A stretch of 64,000 nt of DNA, taken from the NCBI GenBank assembly GCA_945860245.1, contig CAMAPO010000003.1, positions 41,863 to 105,862 of the forward strand. The letters are read 5' to 3'. Under the pieces are notes generated by a model that was not told the origin of the DNA, made no database searches, and saw only the letters and a program-made list of their open reading frames with translations. How positions within the stretch are numbered: the first letter of the stretch is position 1; every line of letters starts with the position of its first letter. Origin of the DNA: Bifidobacterium breve (GTDB lineage Bacteria; Actinomycetota; Actinomycetes; Nanopelagicales; Nanopelagicaceae). Shown here in pieces: positions 51,224 through 59,523 of the stretch. Position numbers and translations under genes: made by a program.

Positions 51224-52072
51224 ATGAAGCCAGAGATAGTTTTCAAAGGAACCGCATTTCCAGAATCTTTGCGCTGGCATAAAGGTGATTTGTGGTTCTC
51301 AGATATTTTATCTGGGCTCGTATATCGAGGCGATGTCACAACTGGCCAATTACATAAAGAAGCAGAGATATCACCACTGGTATCAGGTTTAGGCTGGTTA
51401 AATTCTGGGGAATTACTTGTTGTGGATTGCGAAAAACGATCTGTAATGCGACAGGATCCAAAGACTGGCCTATCCCTGCACGCAGATTTAAGCAGTCACT
51501 GGGGCTACAACGCCAATGACATGCTCGTTGATGCTGATAACACAGTGTGGGTAGGAACCTATGGTTATAACCCGGAAAGCGACGCTCCAGCACCAGCTGA
51601 GCTAGCTCGCATTGTTAATGGCAAAGTTGACTTTCCAATTGGCGGCCTGGTTTTTGCCAATGGCATTGCTCGCATTAATGCGCAAAAAATCGTTGTTGCA
51701 GAAACTTTCGCAGATCGAATATCCATTATTCAAACCAGTGGCGAGGTAAAACTACTCAAGCAAATAGACCTGCCTAAGAATTCAACGCCCGATGGATTAG
51801 TCGTCGATAATCAAGGCTTTGCTTGGATAGCACTTGCTTATTCCGAAGCCATTCTTCGCGTTAACCTCGAAACCGGCGAGATGGAACGCGCCATCGAACT
51901 ACCAGGCACAGGGGTTTATGACTGCACTTTTGGAGGACCAAACCTCGACATACTGTACGTCGCAACTTCCGATACAGATGAGACACACGTGATGCGAGAT
52001 CTACCCGGCAAGATTCTATCTTTTGATTTATCGCTCACTCATCCAGGAGTTCATGGCTTAGGAAACAAATAG
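51224..52072 (+). CDS. SMP-30/gluconolactonase-like beta-propeller hydrolase
   Basis: 282 aa six-bladed propeller. Features: PESLRWHKGDLWFSDIL at the N-terminus (metal-binding Glu in FPES), NANDMLVDADNTVWVGTYGY (Asn/Asp metal ligands, typical NDxxVDxxGxxWxG), FANGIARI and PDGLVVDNQGFAWIAL (Asp). These enzymes hydrolyse sugar lactones. Last gene of the operon, it begins 3 bases after the SDR stop; with the upstream SDRs it fits an aldose to lactone to acid sequence. Confidence 0.85.
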   Translation: MKPEIVFKGTAFPESLRWHKGDLWFSDILSGLVYRGDVTTGQLHKEAEISPLVSGLGWLNSGELLVVDCEKRSVMRQDPKTGLSLHADLSSHWGYNANDMLVDADNTVWVGTYGYNPESDAPAPAELARIVNGKVDFPIGGLVFANGIARINAQKIVVAETFADRISIIQTSGEVKLLKQIDLPKNSTPDGLVVDNQGFAWIALAYSEAILRVNLETGEMERAIELPGTGVYDCTFGGPNLDILYVATSDTDETHVMRDLPGKILSFDLSLTHPGVHGLGNK

Positions 52073-52094
52073 AAACAAGTTTGCGACGATATAT

Positions 52095-52316
52095 TTAAGA
52101 TTTAAAGCGCTTAAATAAGCTAACAACCAAGCCAATAACTATCAGAAGTAGCCCTATCGGCACGGAGATCATCAGCAGCCATAGATAACCACCACCACCA
52201 GATCCCTCATCAAACATAGAACCACCGTTAAAGAGTGAGAATAAAAAAGCACAGATAATTGGGAACACAGCAATAAGTAGCCCTGCTCGTACGAGGGTGA
52301 TTGTTTTTGGGCGCAT
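52095..52316 (-). CDS. Small two-helix membrane protein
   Basis: 73 aa. Hydrophobic segments at about residues 10-27 (AGLLIAVFPIICAFLFSLF) and 44-66 (YLWLLMISVPIGLLLIVIGLV) with a Gly-rich loop (GGSMFDEGSGGGG) between and a basic C-terminus. No ribosome site before ATG; a TACCCT-like -10 just upstream would allow leaderless translation, common in actinobacteria. Convergent with the SMP-30 gene. No known family recognised. Confidence 0.6.
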   Translation of the reverse strand: MRPKTITLVRAGLLIAVFPIICAFLFSLFNGGSMFDEGSGGGGYLWLLMISVPIGLLLIVIGLVVSLFKRFKS

Positions 52317-52407
52317 GCTGTAAGGGTAGGGGCAAATTCAAAAATATCCACAGAAAAAGAAAAAACCTAAATCAGTTTCTTCAACTGACTTAGGTTCTGC
52401 CTTGCGT

Positions 52408-52481
52408 ACCGCTGTAGCTCAATGGATAGAGCATCCCCATAACTAAGGGAAGTGTAGCGGGTTCGAATCCCCTCAGCGGTA
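52408..52481 (+). tRNA. Atypical tRNA-like gene with extended acceptor stem
   Basis: ACCGCTG/CAGCGGT acceptor, TA, a perfect D-stem GCTC/GAGC with loop AATGGATA, and T-loop TTCGAAT give a tRNA layout of 74 bases. Oddities: the acceptor helix continues outward to 11 perfect pairs (GCGTACCGCTG with CAGCGGTACGC, 52404-52484); the anticodon stem TCCCC/AGGGA has a C-A mismatch; loop ATAACTA would give anticodon AAC with a pyrimidine at position 37; the T-stem has a C-C mismatch; the variable loop has 6 bases. The 5' half resembles tRNA-Arg. It may be a pseudo-tRNA, an unusual tRNA or another structured RNA. A terminator follows. Confidence 0.5.
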
Positions 52482-52488
52482 CGCACCA

Positions 52489-52530
52489 CAAAGTGGCCTC
52501 ACGCTAGTTACGTGGGGCCACTTTGCTTTA
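52489..52530 (+). terminator. Terminator-like hairpin after the tRNA-like gene
   Basis: CAAAGTGGCC-TCACG pairs with CGTGG-GGCCACTTTG (15 bp, one T-G wobble), loop CTAGTTA, then CTTT. It lies between the plus-strand tRNA-like gene and the minus-strand zinc-finger-like gene and may stop transcripts from both sides. Confidence 0.7.
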
Positions 52531-52544
52531 ACTACTCTGCGTAA

Positions 52545-53027
52545 CTACCCACAACTTATGTTGTGAATATCGGCGAACATATCCGCCTGCCTCCCCGGAC
52601 GCTCCAACACGTAATCACCACAAACCTGGCAAAAGGCGTCGTAGTAATAAACCCCGCGCTCTTCCATCCACTTGTAGTCATATATAAATGCAACAACAAC
52701 CTCACCGAAATCCGGCAACGACCTGTGACCACGCGCGCGATGCGCCGCATCTAGATCCAACTGCGCAAGCCCACCGACTTCGGCCTTGGCCCCCATCGGA
52801 ATTACCAAACCACACGTGCAGTGCCATTCTCTCCCCGCGTAATTTACATATCCCCAATGCCACTTCTGTTCTTGCCAACCTTTCAAATTGGCATAGCGCA
52901 GCCAATTCTTAAAGCGCCCGTACTTTTCCATCGTTCCGCCAGGTGTGTCATTCTGTTTTTGCTTCAACTCGATTAACAACTCAGGAGCAACGCTTACATC
53001 AAGATATTTCTTCTTTGCTTTTGGCAT
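52545..53027 (-). CDS. Orphan protein with two zinc-finger-like cysteine clusters
   Basis: 160 aa from ATG 53027 (MPKAKKKYLDVS); the track adds three residues. No family recognised. The N-terminal 60 residues are basic and helical; then WHCTCGLVIPMG with HRARGH about 25 residues later forms one possible metal site, and FCQVCGDYV with HNISC at the end forms a second (C-x2-C...H-x3-C). Codon use is more GC-rich than neighbouring genes (runs such as cgcgcgcgatgcgcc), suggesting recent acquisition. It lies next to an atypical tRNA-like gene, a usual place for mobile cargo. DNA or RNA binding is plausible but unproven. Confidence 0.6.
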   Translation of the reverse strand: MPKAKKKYLDVSVAPELLIELKQKQNDTPGGTMEKYGRFKNWLRYANLKGWQEQKWHWGYVNYAGREWHCTCGLVIPMGAKAEVGGLAQLDLDAAHRARGHRSLPDFGEVVVAFIYDYKWMEERGVYYYDAFCQVCGDYVLERPGRQADMFADIHNISCG

Positions 53028-53233
53028 AACAAACACAGTCCTTAATGGACCTCATATTGAGACCCGCTCTTCTGGCGGTGTCATTCATCGCCAGCAGGTC
53101 TTCTCTAGAACCACCGTGCGCGGTTGGCGCGGTTGGTACTAAGCAAGCTAAAGGCTTAACGCTTAGTTCTTGACCTAGGTAAAAGATACATCCAGCCACC
53201 GTCAACTCCGAGTAGCCCAGCCCAAAGCCCACC

Positions 53234-53247
53234 CGAACACCTGTTCG
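53234..53247. promoter_or_regulatory. LexA (SOS) box
   Basis: CGAACACCTGTTCG; read on the minus strand, CGAACAGGTGTTCG matches the Gram-positive consensus CGAACRNRYGTTYG fully. It lies in the 341-base gap between the divergent zinc-finger-like and TPR genes. Confidence 0.7.
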
Positions 53248-53304
53248 AAATCTGTGCTAAAGTCCGCTTCCCCCTAAGGAACCCCCAAGTCACGGCAACG
53301 CCCC

Positions 53305-53327
53305 TTGTCAGTGACCCTCGGTAACTT
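53305..53327 (+). promoter_or_regulatory. PafBC-type (RecA-independent) DNA-damage promoter
   Basis: TTGTCAGTG-N8-TAACTT fits the actinobacterial RecA-NDp motif TTGTCRGTG-N8-TANNNT at every defined position, 42 bases before the GTG of the TPR gene. The rest of the 53028-53368 gap has no convincing gene; track ORFs there are short and lack ribosome sites. Confidence 0.75.
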
Positions 53328-53368
53328 TTGCAACTGTCCGAAGCACATTCCCAAAGAAGAAGGAAACG

Positions 53369-54313
53369 GTGAGCGCAGAAAACAACGATGAGAACAAGAC
53401 CCAAGAGCTAGAACTCTGGGAGCGCATGAGTACAACCGAAGGTGCCGAAAGAGCTGAAGTCTTAGATGAACTCAGCCACATCGCATACCGGCGAGATGCT
53501 TTCAACGAATGCTTGCAACTCGTTGATACATCAATCGATATCTACTTCAAACTAGGTATGGATTCACATATTAAAGAACTTATCCACCTCTACGAAGGAA
53601 AAGCATTTTCACTGCGCCACTTAGAACGGCCCGCAGAATCTGCAGATACCTTTGAAGAAATAGCCACGTTGCATCAGATCAATGATGATACAAATGGTTA
53701 TATAAGAGCCAAGCGCGCCGCAGCCTGCGATTGGTATGACGCCAGAGAATGGCAGAAATCACTTGACGGACATATAGCCGCACAAGGTGCAATTGATCCA
53801 GATGCCACACCGATGTCGATGGGGACCGACCTCTTAAATATCGGAACTGCGCAGATTAAATTAAATCTGCACACCGAAGCAATTGCAACTTTCTTAAGCG
53901 CTCGCAAACTATTTAAGGAAGTGAAGAACCCGGAATTCGTTAACTGGGCCGATCAATATCTAGCGATTACATATGCAGTGCTAGAAAATGGCCCAGAAGC
54001 AAAGTTCCACGCCAAGCATTACTTTAACTATTCAAAAGTTGCCGAAGATATGTCAATGGAAGGCTTTGCACGTTATCGCCTTGGCATCGCACATCTACTC
54101 TGCCAGGAGTATGAAGATGCAGAAAGAGAACTAGTCTCAGCCTTAGAACAGCTAACACTCGATGAGAATAAAGATTGGGAAGATATTCTCGGCGCCAATC
54201 AAGCACTAGCCAAAGTGCTCACCGCACTTGGCAAGGAAGAAGAAGCCAACATCCGGCTAGAACGTATCGCCACTATCGCAGAAACGATCTTCGGCGATGC
54301 AGAAGCCGCATAA
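53369..54313 (+). CDS. TPR-repeat protein, probably DNA-damage inducible
   Basis: 314 aa from GTG 53369, with AAGGA 4-8 bases upstream. Almost entirely helical with tetratricopeptide-like units, for example ECLQLVDTSIDIYFKLGMD, HLERPAESADTFEEIATLH, KLNLHTEAIATFLSARKLF, CQEYEDAERELVSALEQL and ALGKEEEANIRLERI. Strongly acidic; no signal peptide or membrane segment, so cytosolic scaffold or interaction protein. The upstream LexA box and PafBC motif argue for induction by DNA damage. Possibly cotranscribed with the next gene. Specific partner unknown. Confidence 0.8.
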   Translation: MSAENNDENKTQELELWERMSTTEGAERAEVLDELSHIAYRRDAFNECLQLVDTSIDIYFKLGMDSHIKELIHLYEGKAFSLRHLERPAESADTFEEIATLHQINDDTNGYIRAKRAAACDWYDAREWQKSLDGHIAAQGAIDPDATPMSMGTDLLNIGTAQIKLNLHTEAIATFLSARKLFKEVKNPEFVNWADQYLAITYAVLENGPEAKFHAKHYFNYSKVAEDMSMEGFARYRLGIAHLLCQEYEDAERELVSALEQLTLDENKDWEDILGANQALAKVLTALGKEEEANIRLERIATIAETIFGDAEAA

Positions 54314-54368
54314 CGCGCGTGTCACTGCAGCGGTTGCAATCGCAGCCGCTGCAGTTTTAGACTCCAGG

Positions 54369-54872
54369 ATGAAGAGATTGTTAACAGCAGTCCTGGTATT
54401 TACATTTCTCGCTCTTTCTCCAGCTTCTGCCCATCAGCCTGTATTTCTACTAGATACCGATACAACTGCTGCTAAAGGCCCTTTGTTAGTCGATGGCACA
54501 GTCTCATTTGCCGTGCAGGCATCTTTTGCTAAAGCTGGCCAAAAGAAAGCTTTTCGCGCAGCCCTTAAGGATGGCGATCAACTCGCTGTTCAGTATTTGA
54601 TTATGGATCAACCACCTAGCAATCGTCTTAAGAATAACCTTCTTCCACAAGTGACAATCACCGCACCCGATGGCAAGAAGACAGTTATGAAGATTACCGA
54701 GCGCACCGTGTTTTATGAGAAGTACAGCGGTACTAACTATTTCTATCTATCTCGCCTTGATGCCCCAGCAAAAGCGGGGATCTACTCGTTCGTCATCACC
54801 GCTCGTGCAAAATCCGCGGTTACGATCGCAGTAGGGGAGCAAGAGATACCTGGCGATGTTATTCGCAAGTGA
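54369..54872 (+). CDS. Secreted protein of unknown function
   Basis: 167 aa from ATG 54369 (MKRLLTAVLVF), giving a clean signal peptide of about 22 residues cut after ASA before HQPVFLL; the track start at 54297 would bury it. The mature part is mostly beta (LVDGTVSFAVQASF, LPQVTITAPDGKKTVMKITER, AGIYSFVITARAKSAVTIAVGE), looking like one immunoglobulin-like or beta-sandwich domain. The His directly after the cleavage site may bind copper, as in mature N-terminal-His proteins, but nothing else supports that. Starts about 55 bases after the TPR stop. Confidence 0.65.
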   Translation: MKRLLTAVLVFTFLALSPASAHQPVFLLDTDTTAAKGPLLVDGTVSFAVQASFAKAGQKKAFRAALKDGDQLAVQYLIMDQPPSNRLKNNLLPQVTITAPDGKKTVMKITERTVFYEKYSGTNYFYLSRLDAPAKAGIYSFVITARAKSAVTIAVGEQEIPGDVIRK

Positions 54873-54918
54873 CTTCCAAACAACTTCTTGAATTTGGGGG
54901 TAAAAAGCCTTGAACCGA

Positions 54919-54931
54919 TGATTAAGAGTTA
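54919..54931. repeat. Left copy of 13-bp repeat (possible attachment core)
   Basis: TGATTAAGAGTTA, identical to 63734-63746, where it is the anticodon-loop part of a tRNA-Lys fragment. It lies in the gap just outside the 55.0-63.6 kb sugar cassette, at its left edge. On the minus strand the following ATCATCGGTTCAAGG is vaguely tRNA-like. Confidence 0.55.
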
Positions 54932-55015
54932 TAAGACAGTGAGAATCTGAGTTTGTTTAAAGAAGTAATTGACGGGATTTAGAGCTTTTCCAAGGGGAAA
55001 ATCGGTCGACTTTAT

Positions 55016-56140
55016 TTATGCCAGATCTGCAATATCTCCACCGGGAGTAATTCCCTCTAGTTCACATATCTTCCGCGCCATCTTCAGCGTTATCAAGAGG
55101 TCTTCCTTGCCGGAAATAATGGGATCCTCTTGTTGTTTTCCAGTATGAACTAATTCAGCAAAGGCGGCTAATTCGATTTCAAAATTGGGCTGGTATGACT
55201 TGAAGCTACTCTCGACATGATCTAGACCATTTCGCTGTGTGTGAATGTACTCTGTTGGCACCCTTAAGATATATGGACTATAAAAAATTATGTGATGGCC
55301 CTCTTTCTCATTAACCCAACGAATCTCCTCTTGATACTTTGGGTAGTCCTCAAGATAGAACCAACGGATTGTGACTCGGACTCCATCTAAGGTATGTCCT
55401 AGGATAATAAAGGATTCGCTACGACTCTTCTGTGGCCATCGATCAACATAATCAATTTTCTCGATATGCACATCTAGCGCTCGCAATACGGAGAGTTCGT
55501 GGATTATTGAGCCCATCATTATGTCGTGATATTCGGGACCGAAGGCCTTGGCAGCATCAGCACCTAAGGCATCAACCATCGCCTTTTTGTTTGACTCCTC
55601 TATCTTTGCGAGTGATTCTTTTGATAGCGGAAATGTTTCGAGGTGTGCATCGGTTGTGGCTACTTGGCTATCGCCGCTAGGGTGAAAAACGACCACATCA
55701 ACACTTCTTGGACGACTTTTGATTCGTTCTTGGGCCTTGTAGACAGCCTGATCGAAAGTTTTCATATACCCAAGCATCAATTTACGGCCAGACTTCCGCC
55801 AGGCAGTCTCTATCAAGACCATCTCATCCTGAGAATATGCGAGGGGTTTCTCGCAAAAGACATCTAAACCTGCATCAAGGGCCTGAGCGGCGACCTGCGC
55901 ATGTGCTCCAGAATTCAAGATGAATACCGCGTCGATTTCACCAGATTCATACATTGCAGCGGTCGAGTCAAATACCTTGCTGATAGCAAAACGCTTGGCT
56001 AGCGCATCTGCAGCCGCTCGATTTAGATCTGTGATTGCACGTAAGTCAAAGAGGTCAGTTCGTCGTCGCAAAATTGGTAGATGAACAGATGATGCAATTA
56101 AGCCAGCGCCAACGACACCAATCCGTATTGGTATAGGCAT
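55016..56140 (-). CDS. Gfo/Idh/MocA family oxidoreductase
   Basis: 374 aa. Rossmann start IGVVGAGLIASSVHLPIL, LNSGAHAQVAAQALDAGLDVFCEKPLAYS with the conserved EKP Lys near residue 98, MLGYMKTFDQAV and HDIMMGSIIHELSVLRAL in the substrate domain. The C-terminal domain is longer than that of the relative at 26953. GAGG precedes ATG. First gene inside the bracketed cassette and divergent from its importer. Probable sugar or inositol-type dehydrogenase. Confidence 0.88.
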   Translation of the reverse strand: MPIPIRIGVVGAGLIASSVHLPILRRRTDLFDLRAITDLNRAAADALAKRFAISKVFDSTAAMYESGEIDAVFILNSGAHAQVAAQALDAGLDVFCEKPLAYSQDEMVLIETAWRKSGRKLMLGYMKTFDQAVYKAQERIKSRPRSVDVVVFHPSGDSQVATTDAHLETFPLSKESLAKIEESNKKAMVDALGADAAKAFGPEYHDIMMGSIIHELSVLRALDVHIEKIDYVDRWPQKSRSESFIILGHTLDGVRVTIRWFYLEDYPKYQEEIRWVNEKEGHHIIFYSPYILRVPTEYIHTQRNGLDHVESSFKSYQPNFEIELAAFAELVHTGKQQEDPIISGKEDLLITLKMARKICELEGITPGGDIADLA

Positions 56141-56232
56141 GAAAACCTCTGATTCTTCCGAACTTGATCCTTAGAGTAACGGCTACTAACTGCAGGCGCC
56201 ACGGTGATTAGCAGTCTAACTGACGTATTTGG

Positions 56233-56243
56233 CCCCAGTGGGG
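56233..56243. promoter_or_regulatory. Small palindrome CCCCA-G-TGGGG in the divergent control region
   Basis: The 230-base gap between the oxidoreductase and the importer contains this 5+5 repeat and a TACTAT -10-like box at 56281, but no good -35. The CTGGAAA operator seen at other importers is absent here. Confidence 0.3.
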
Positions 56244-56370
56244 TGATTCTAAAAGGTCGCCTGATTCCCTGTGGGTGATGTACTATCGAATTTAGGCATA
56301 CAACCCTCTTCCATATCGAGCTCTTCCCGAATAAAGTGAAGATACAAGCACGCTCAGAGAGGGGCGCAAA

Positions 56371-57726
56371 ATGAAAGCCAAAGTTGTAATCGCATTAATT
56401 GCATTATCTATGACGGTCGCGGGTTGCTCTAGTCCTGGATCAGATAGCGAAAATAGTGCAAATACTACAGAAACAGTAAATCAACCAGTCACTGTTGAAG
56501 AAGTGGCCGCCTTAGGTGATATCACACTCGATGTTTGGGCTGATGCGGGTGAAGAGAAGACAATGAAAATTCTTATACCTAAGTTTGAGGCTATGTATCC
56601 AAATGTAAAGGTTAATCTCACAATTAAAGGCTTTGATGATCTCATGAGCACTGTAGTTCCTGCCTTAGCTGGAGAGGGAGCACCAGATGTGGCTCAAGGT
56701 AATCAAGGTTATGGGGTAGATGGTGCACTAGTTAAAGCAGGGCTCATCAGAAAACTTACTGATGTTGCTGCAGCTTATAAATGGGACAGTGTTTTTAACT
56801 CAGGAGACTTCGGTCAATTTTCCTGGAGTGAGGACGGCTCCCAGTACGGCTCAGGTGAGTTATTTGGAATGAGTCCTGTGGCTGAATTTGTTGGTGTTTT
56901 CTATAACAAGAAGAAATTAACGAAATTGGGTATTTCAGTTCCAACAAGCTTTGATGAATTTGCGGCCGCAGTTGCAGCAGCGAAAAAAGCAGGAGAAACT
57001 CCAATAGTTCTCGGTAACTCTGATCAATGGCCAGCTACGCATGTCTTTGGATTAATGCAAGGTGCATTCACACCCGCATCTGAAACTAAAGACTTTATAA
57101 CTGGAGCAGCAGGATCTTCATTCGTGTCGAAAACAAACGAGACTGCATTAAACACTCTGCGTGACTGGATCAAAAAGGGTTACTTCACTAAGGGTTATGA
57201 TGGAGTGAGCGCTGATGATGCAACTGCTAAGTTTGCGGCTGGCGACGGTGTCTTCTACATGGGTGGTACTTGGTTCGCTGGGACTATTGGTGAGGGACTG
57301 GGCGATGACGCTGGCTTCATTGCAAATCCCGCTGCCGGATCTGGTAAGCGAGCTGGAACAGGTTCATATGGACTTGGTTGGCACATAAGTAGCAAAACTG
57401 ACGCGCTAAGTGCATCAGTTGCATTTTTAGCGATGGTTATGGATGTAGAGACTGCTCAAACTCTGGCCTCCCTTGACCGCATTCCATCTGCAAAGACTTC
57501 TCTTGAAGCAAGCAGTAGTTTGCTAAAGGATATGCAGGATGCTGGGGCGAGTATGTTTGCTGACTCAGGGCTGACTTTCTATCTGGATTGGGCTACTGAC
57601 ACAATGTATGACGTTTACACGTCAAAACTTCAGGAGTTCATGGCAGGTAGAATTGATGCATCGGCAATGATGCAAGCAGTTCAAGATAATTGGAGTAAAT
57701 TCCAAGAATCAAGATCTAAAGCGTAG
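56371..57726 (+). CDS. Lipoprotein sugar-binding protein of a CUT1-type ABC importer
   Basis: 451 aa. Lipoprotein signal peptide with lipobox VAGC (Cys19), then a Ser/Thr/Asn-rich linker to about residue 45 and a family-1 binding domain starting ITLDVWADAGEEKTMKILIPKFE. Later landmarks: AAGDGVFYMGGTWFAGTIGE and YLDWATDTMYDV. AGAGAGGGG precedes ATG. Unlike the binding proteins at 15125, 22884 and 45171 it is lipid anchored and its codon use is more AT-rich, consistent with separate origin. Confidence 0.9.
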   Translation: MKAKVVIALIALSMTVAGCSSPGSDSENSANTTETVNQPVTVEEVAALGDITLDVWADAGEEKTMKILIPKFEAMYPNVKVNLTIKGFDDLMSTVVPALAGEGAPDVAQGNQGYGVDGALVKAGLIRKLTDVAAAYKWDSVFNSGDFGQFSWSEDGSQYGSGELFGMSPVAEFVGVFYNKKKLTKLGISVPTSFDEFAAAVAAAKKAGETPIVLGNSDQWPATHVFGLMQGAFTPASETKDFITGAAGSSFVSKTNETALNTLRDWIKKGYFTKGYDGVSADDATAKFAAGDGVFYMGGTWFAGTIGEGLGDDAGFIANPAAGSGKRAGTGSYGLGWHISSKTDALSASVAFLAMVMDVETAQTLASLDRIPSAKTSLEASSSLLKDMQDAGASMFADSGLTFYLDWATDTMYDVYTSKLQEFMAGRIDASAMMQAVQDNWSKFQESRSKA

Positions 57727-57731
57727 TTAGG

Positions 57732-58664
57732 ATGCGAGGCGCCACTTCAAATAAAAGTGAGATGCGAATAAAGTCTCATAAAGATATGAAGTGGCGCCCT
57801 CGCCAGTTTGATTTACTTCCCATTATTTTTGTTTCCCCAGCTCTAATTTTCTTTTCTCTATTTGTTATTTATCCGATATTCCAAACTCTGTGGTTATCTT
57901 TTTGGAAGTGGGATCGAATATCACCTAGCATTTGGGTAGGTATTGAGAACTATCGAGTAGTACTCTCCAATCCGGAGATTTATTCCGCATTTTCACACTC
58001 TTTTGTCTTTGTTATTTTTTATAGCGTAATTCCCATATTTATCGGACTAATGATCACACTTCTATTATTAAGAGTAAAAGTCCGTGGCGAGGGTTTCTTT
58101 CGTGCAATACTTTTTATGCCGCAAATAATTTCGACAGTTGTCGTGGCAATATCTTGGCGATGGATCTACGCTTCAGATGGGCCAATTAATGATTTTTTTA
58201 TATTCTTAGGTGCCGAGAAGATCACAACTGCATGGCTAGGTAACTTTGACACAGCCCTTATTGCTGTCGGCATCATTGGAACTTGGATAAATTATGGTCT
58301 AGCAATGATTCTATTTTTATCTGGGGCACAACGAATATCTCAAGATTTGCTTGATGCAGACAGAATTGACGGCGCAAATATGTGGCAAGAATTTCGATAT
58401 ATTCTTCTGCCCAGCATTAGGGGTGAAATCGTAATCGTCTTAATTGTAACTATGACCCTTGCATTACGAAATTTTGATATTGTCTGGAATGCAACACAAG
58501 GTGGCCCGGGAAATTCTACGGATGTTCCCAGTATTTTTATCTATAAGTCAGCCTTCGTAAATAGATATGTTGGAGAAGCAGCAGCAACCTCGTTTATCTT
58601 GGCGCTCGTGATTTTTTCAATTACAAGTGCATTGTTACTAAGTAGAAGAGAATCTGATGACTAG
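57732..58664 (+). CDS. Sugar ABC transporter permease (MalF type)
   Basis: 310 aa (an internal ATG at 57762 is an alternative start). Six membrane segments after a basic N-terminus; EAA-type loop DLLDADRIDGANMWQEFRYI near residue 215. Lies 5 bases after the binding-protein stop. Notably rich in att/ttt codons. Confidence 0.9.
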   Translation: MRGATSNKSEMRIKSHKDMKWRPRQFDLLPIIFVSPALIFFSLFVIYPIFQTLWLSFWKWDRISPSIWVGIENYRVVLSNPEIYSAFSHSFVFVIFYSVIPIFIGLMITLLLLRVKVRGEGFFRAILFMPQIISTVVVAISWRWIYASDGPINDFFIFLGAEKITTAWLGNFDTALIAVGIIGTWINYGLAMILFLSGAQRISQDLLDADRIDGANMWQEFRYILLPSIRGEIVIVLIVTMTLALRNFDIVWNATQGGPGNSTDVPSIFIYKSAFVNRYVGEAAATSFILALVIFSITSALLLSRRESDD

Positions 58665-59484
58665 TCTTCGTGACAAATTTATAGCCTATACAGTTTTATT
58701 ATTTGGGGCAGTAGTTGCGCTTTATCCCCTCTGGTCAATATTTAATCTCTCCATCTCAGGATCAAGGAGCATTGAGAAATCTGAATTAACATTTCTCGGT
58801 ATCTATTTTGGTAATTATGTCGAAGCGTGGAATCGGGGTGCTTTTGATCAGGCTTTATTGTCGAGTCTGTTTGTATCAACCACAGTTGTTCTTGTAACCT
58901 TGCTTTGTTCAGTGTTGGCTGGGTATGCCCTTGCTTTGATGAAGGTGCCCTTCTCTAGAACTATTTTATTGTTTTTACTCCTTGGATTAGTTATGCCTTA
59001 CGAGGGAATTGTAATTTCCCTCTATGAGATGATGAGTGCGCTAAATATCCTAAATACTTACTGGGCCTTAATTCTCCCGCAGATTGCTCTTTCAACTCCC
59101 TTCTCCGTACTTTGGCTAAGAACTTTTTTTAGAACAATCCCACGAGGAATCTTGGAATCAAGCACACTGGATGGGGCAAATCGGTGGCAAAGCTTGAGAT
59201 ACATTTTGATTCCGTTGGCGAAATCTGCTATCGGGACTCTAGCAACATTACTTTTTTTGTTTACTTGGAATGAATTCTTACTGGCGTTAGTGTTGGTCCC
59301 AAGTAACTCCTCTGTTCAAACAGTTCCATTGTCCCTTTCTTTCTTTGCGGGAAATAGAAGAAATAGTGATCCTTCAGTAACTGCCGCCGCCGCCGTTATG
59401 GTTGCCTTACCCATCTTGTTGGCATACGTTTTTCTTCAGCGCAGATTAATCAGGGGCATAATTTCAGGTGCTATTAAAGAATAA
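58657..59484 (+). CDS. Sugar ABC transporter permease (MalG type)
   Basis: 275 aa, six membrane segments, EAA loop LESSTLDGANRWQSLRYI near residue 165, C-terminal RRLIRGIISGAIKE typical of MalG-type permeases. Overlaps the preceding permease by 8 bases. No ATPase gene in the cassette, so an ATPase must be supplied by the host genome. Confidence 0.9.
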   Translation: MTSLRDKFIAYTVLLFGAVVALYPLWSIFNLSISGSRSIEKSELTFLGIYFGNYVEAWNRGAFDQALLSSLFVSTTVVLVTLLCSVLAGYALALMKVPFSRTILLFLLLGLVMPYEGIVISLYEMMSALNILNTYWALILPQIALSTPFSVLWLRTFFRTIPRGILESSTLDGANRWQSLRYILIPLAKSAIGTLATLLFLFTWNEFLLALVLVPSNSSVQTVPLSLSFFAGNRRNSDPSVTAAAAVMVALPILLAYVFLQRRLIRGIISGAIKE

Positions 59485-59523
59485 TCTTCTGGAAAACAGA
59501 TAAATCTCTTAGTTTTATTCTAA

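Noticed and set aside
52408-52481. An amber-suppressor tRNA (CTA anticodon) at 52408
   Set aside because: Placing CTA at positions 34-36 removes the required U33 and breaks the anticodon stem; several genes here, such as ppdK, also end normally in TAG.
52999-53505. Track ORFs of 65-82 aa on the minus strand between 53.0 and 53.5 kb
   Set aside because: They lack ribosome sites, overlap the promoter motifs and the TPR gene, and read as low-quality protein sequence.
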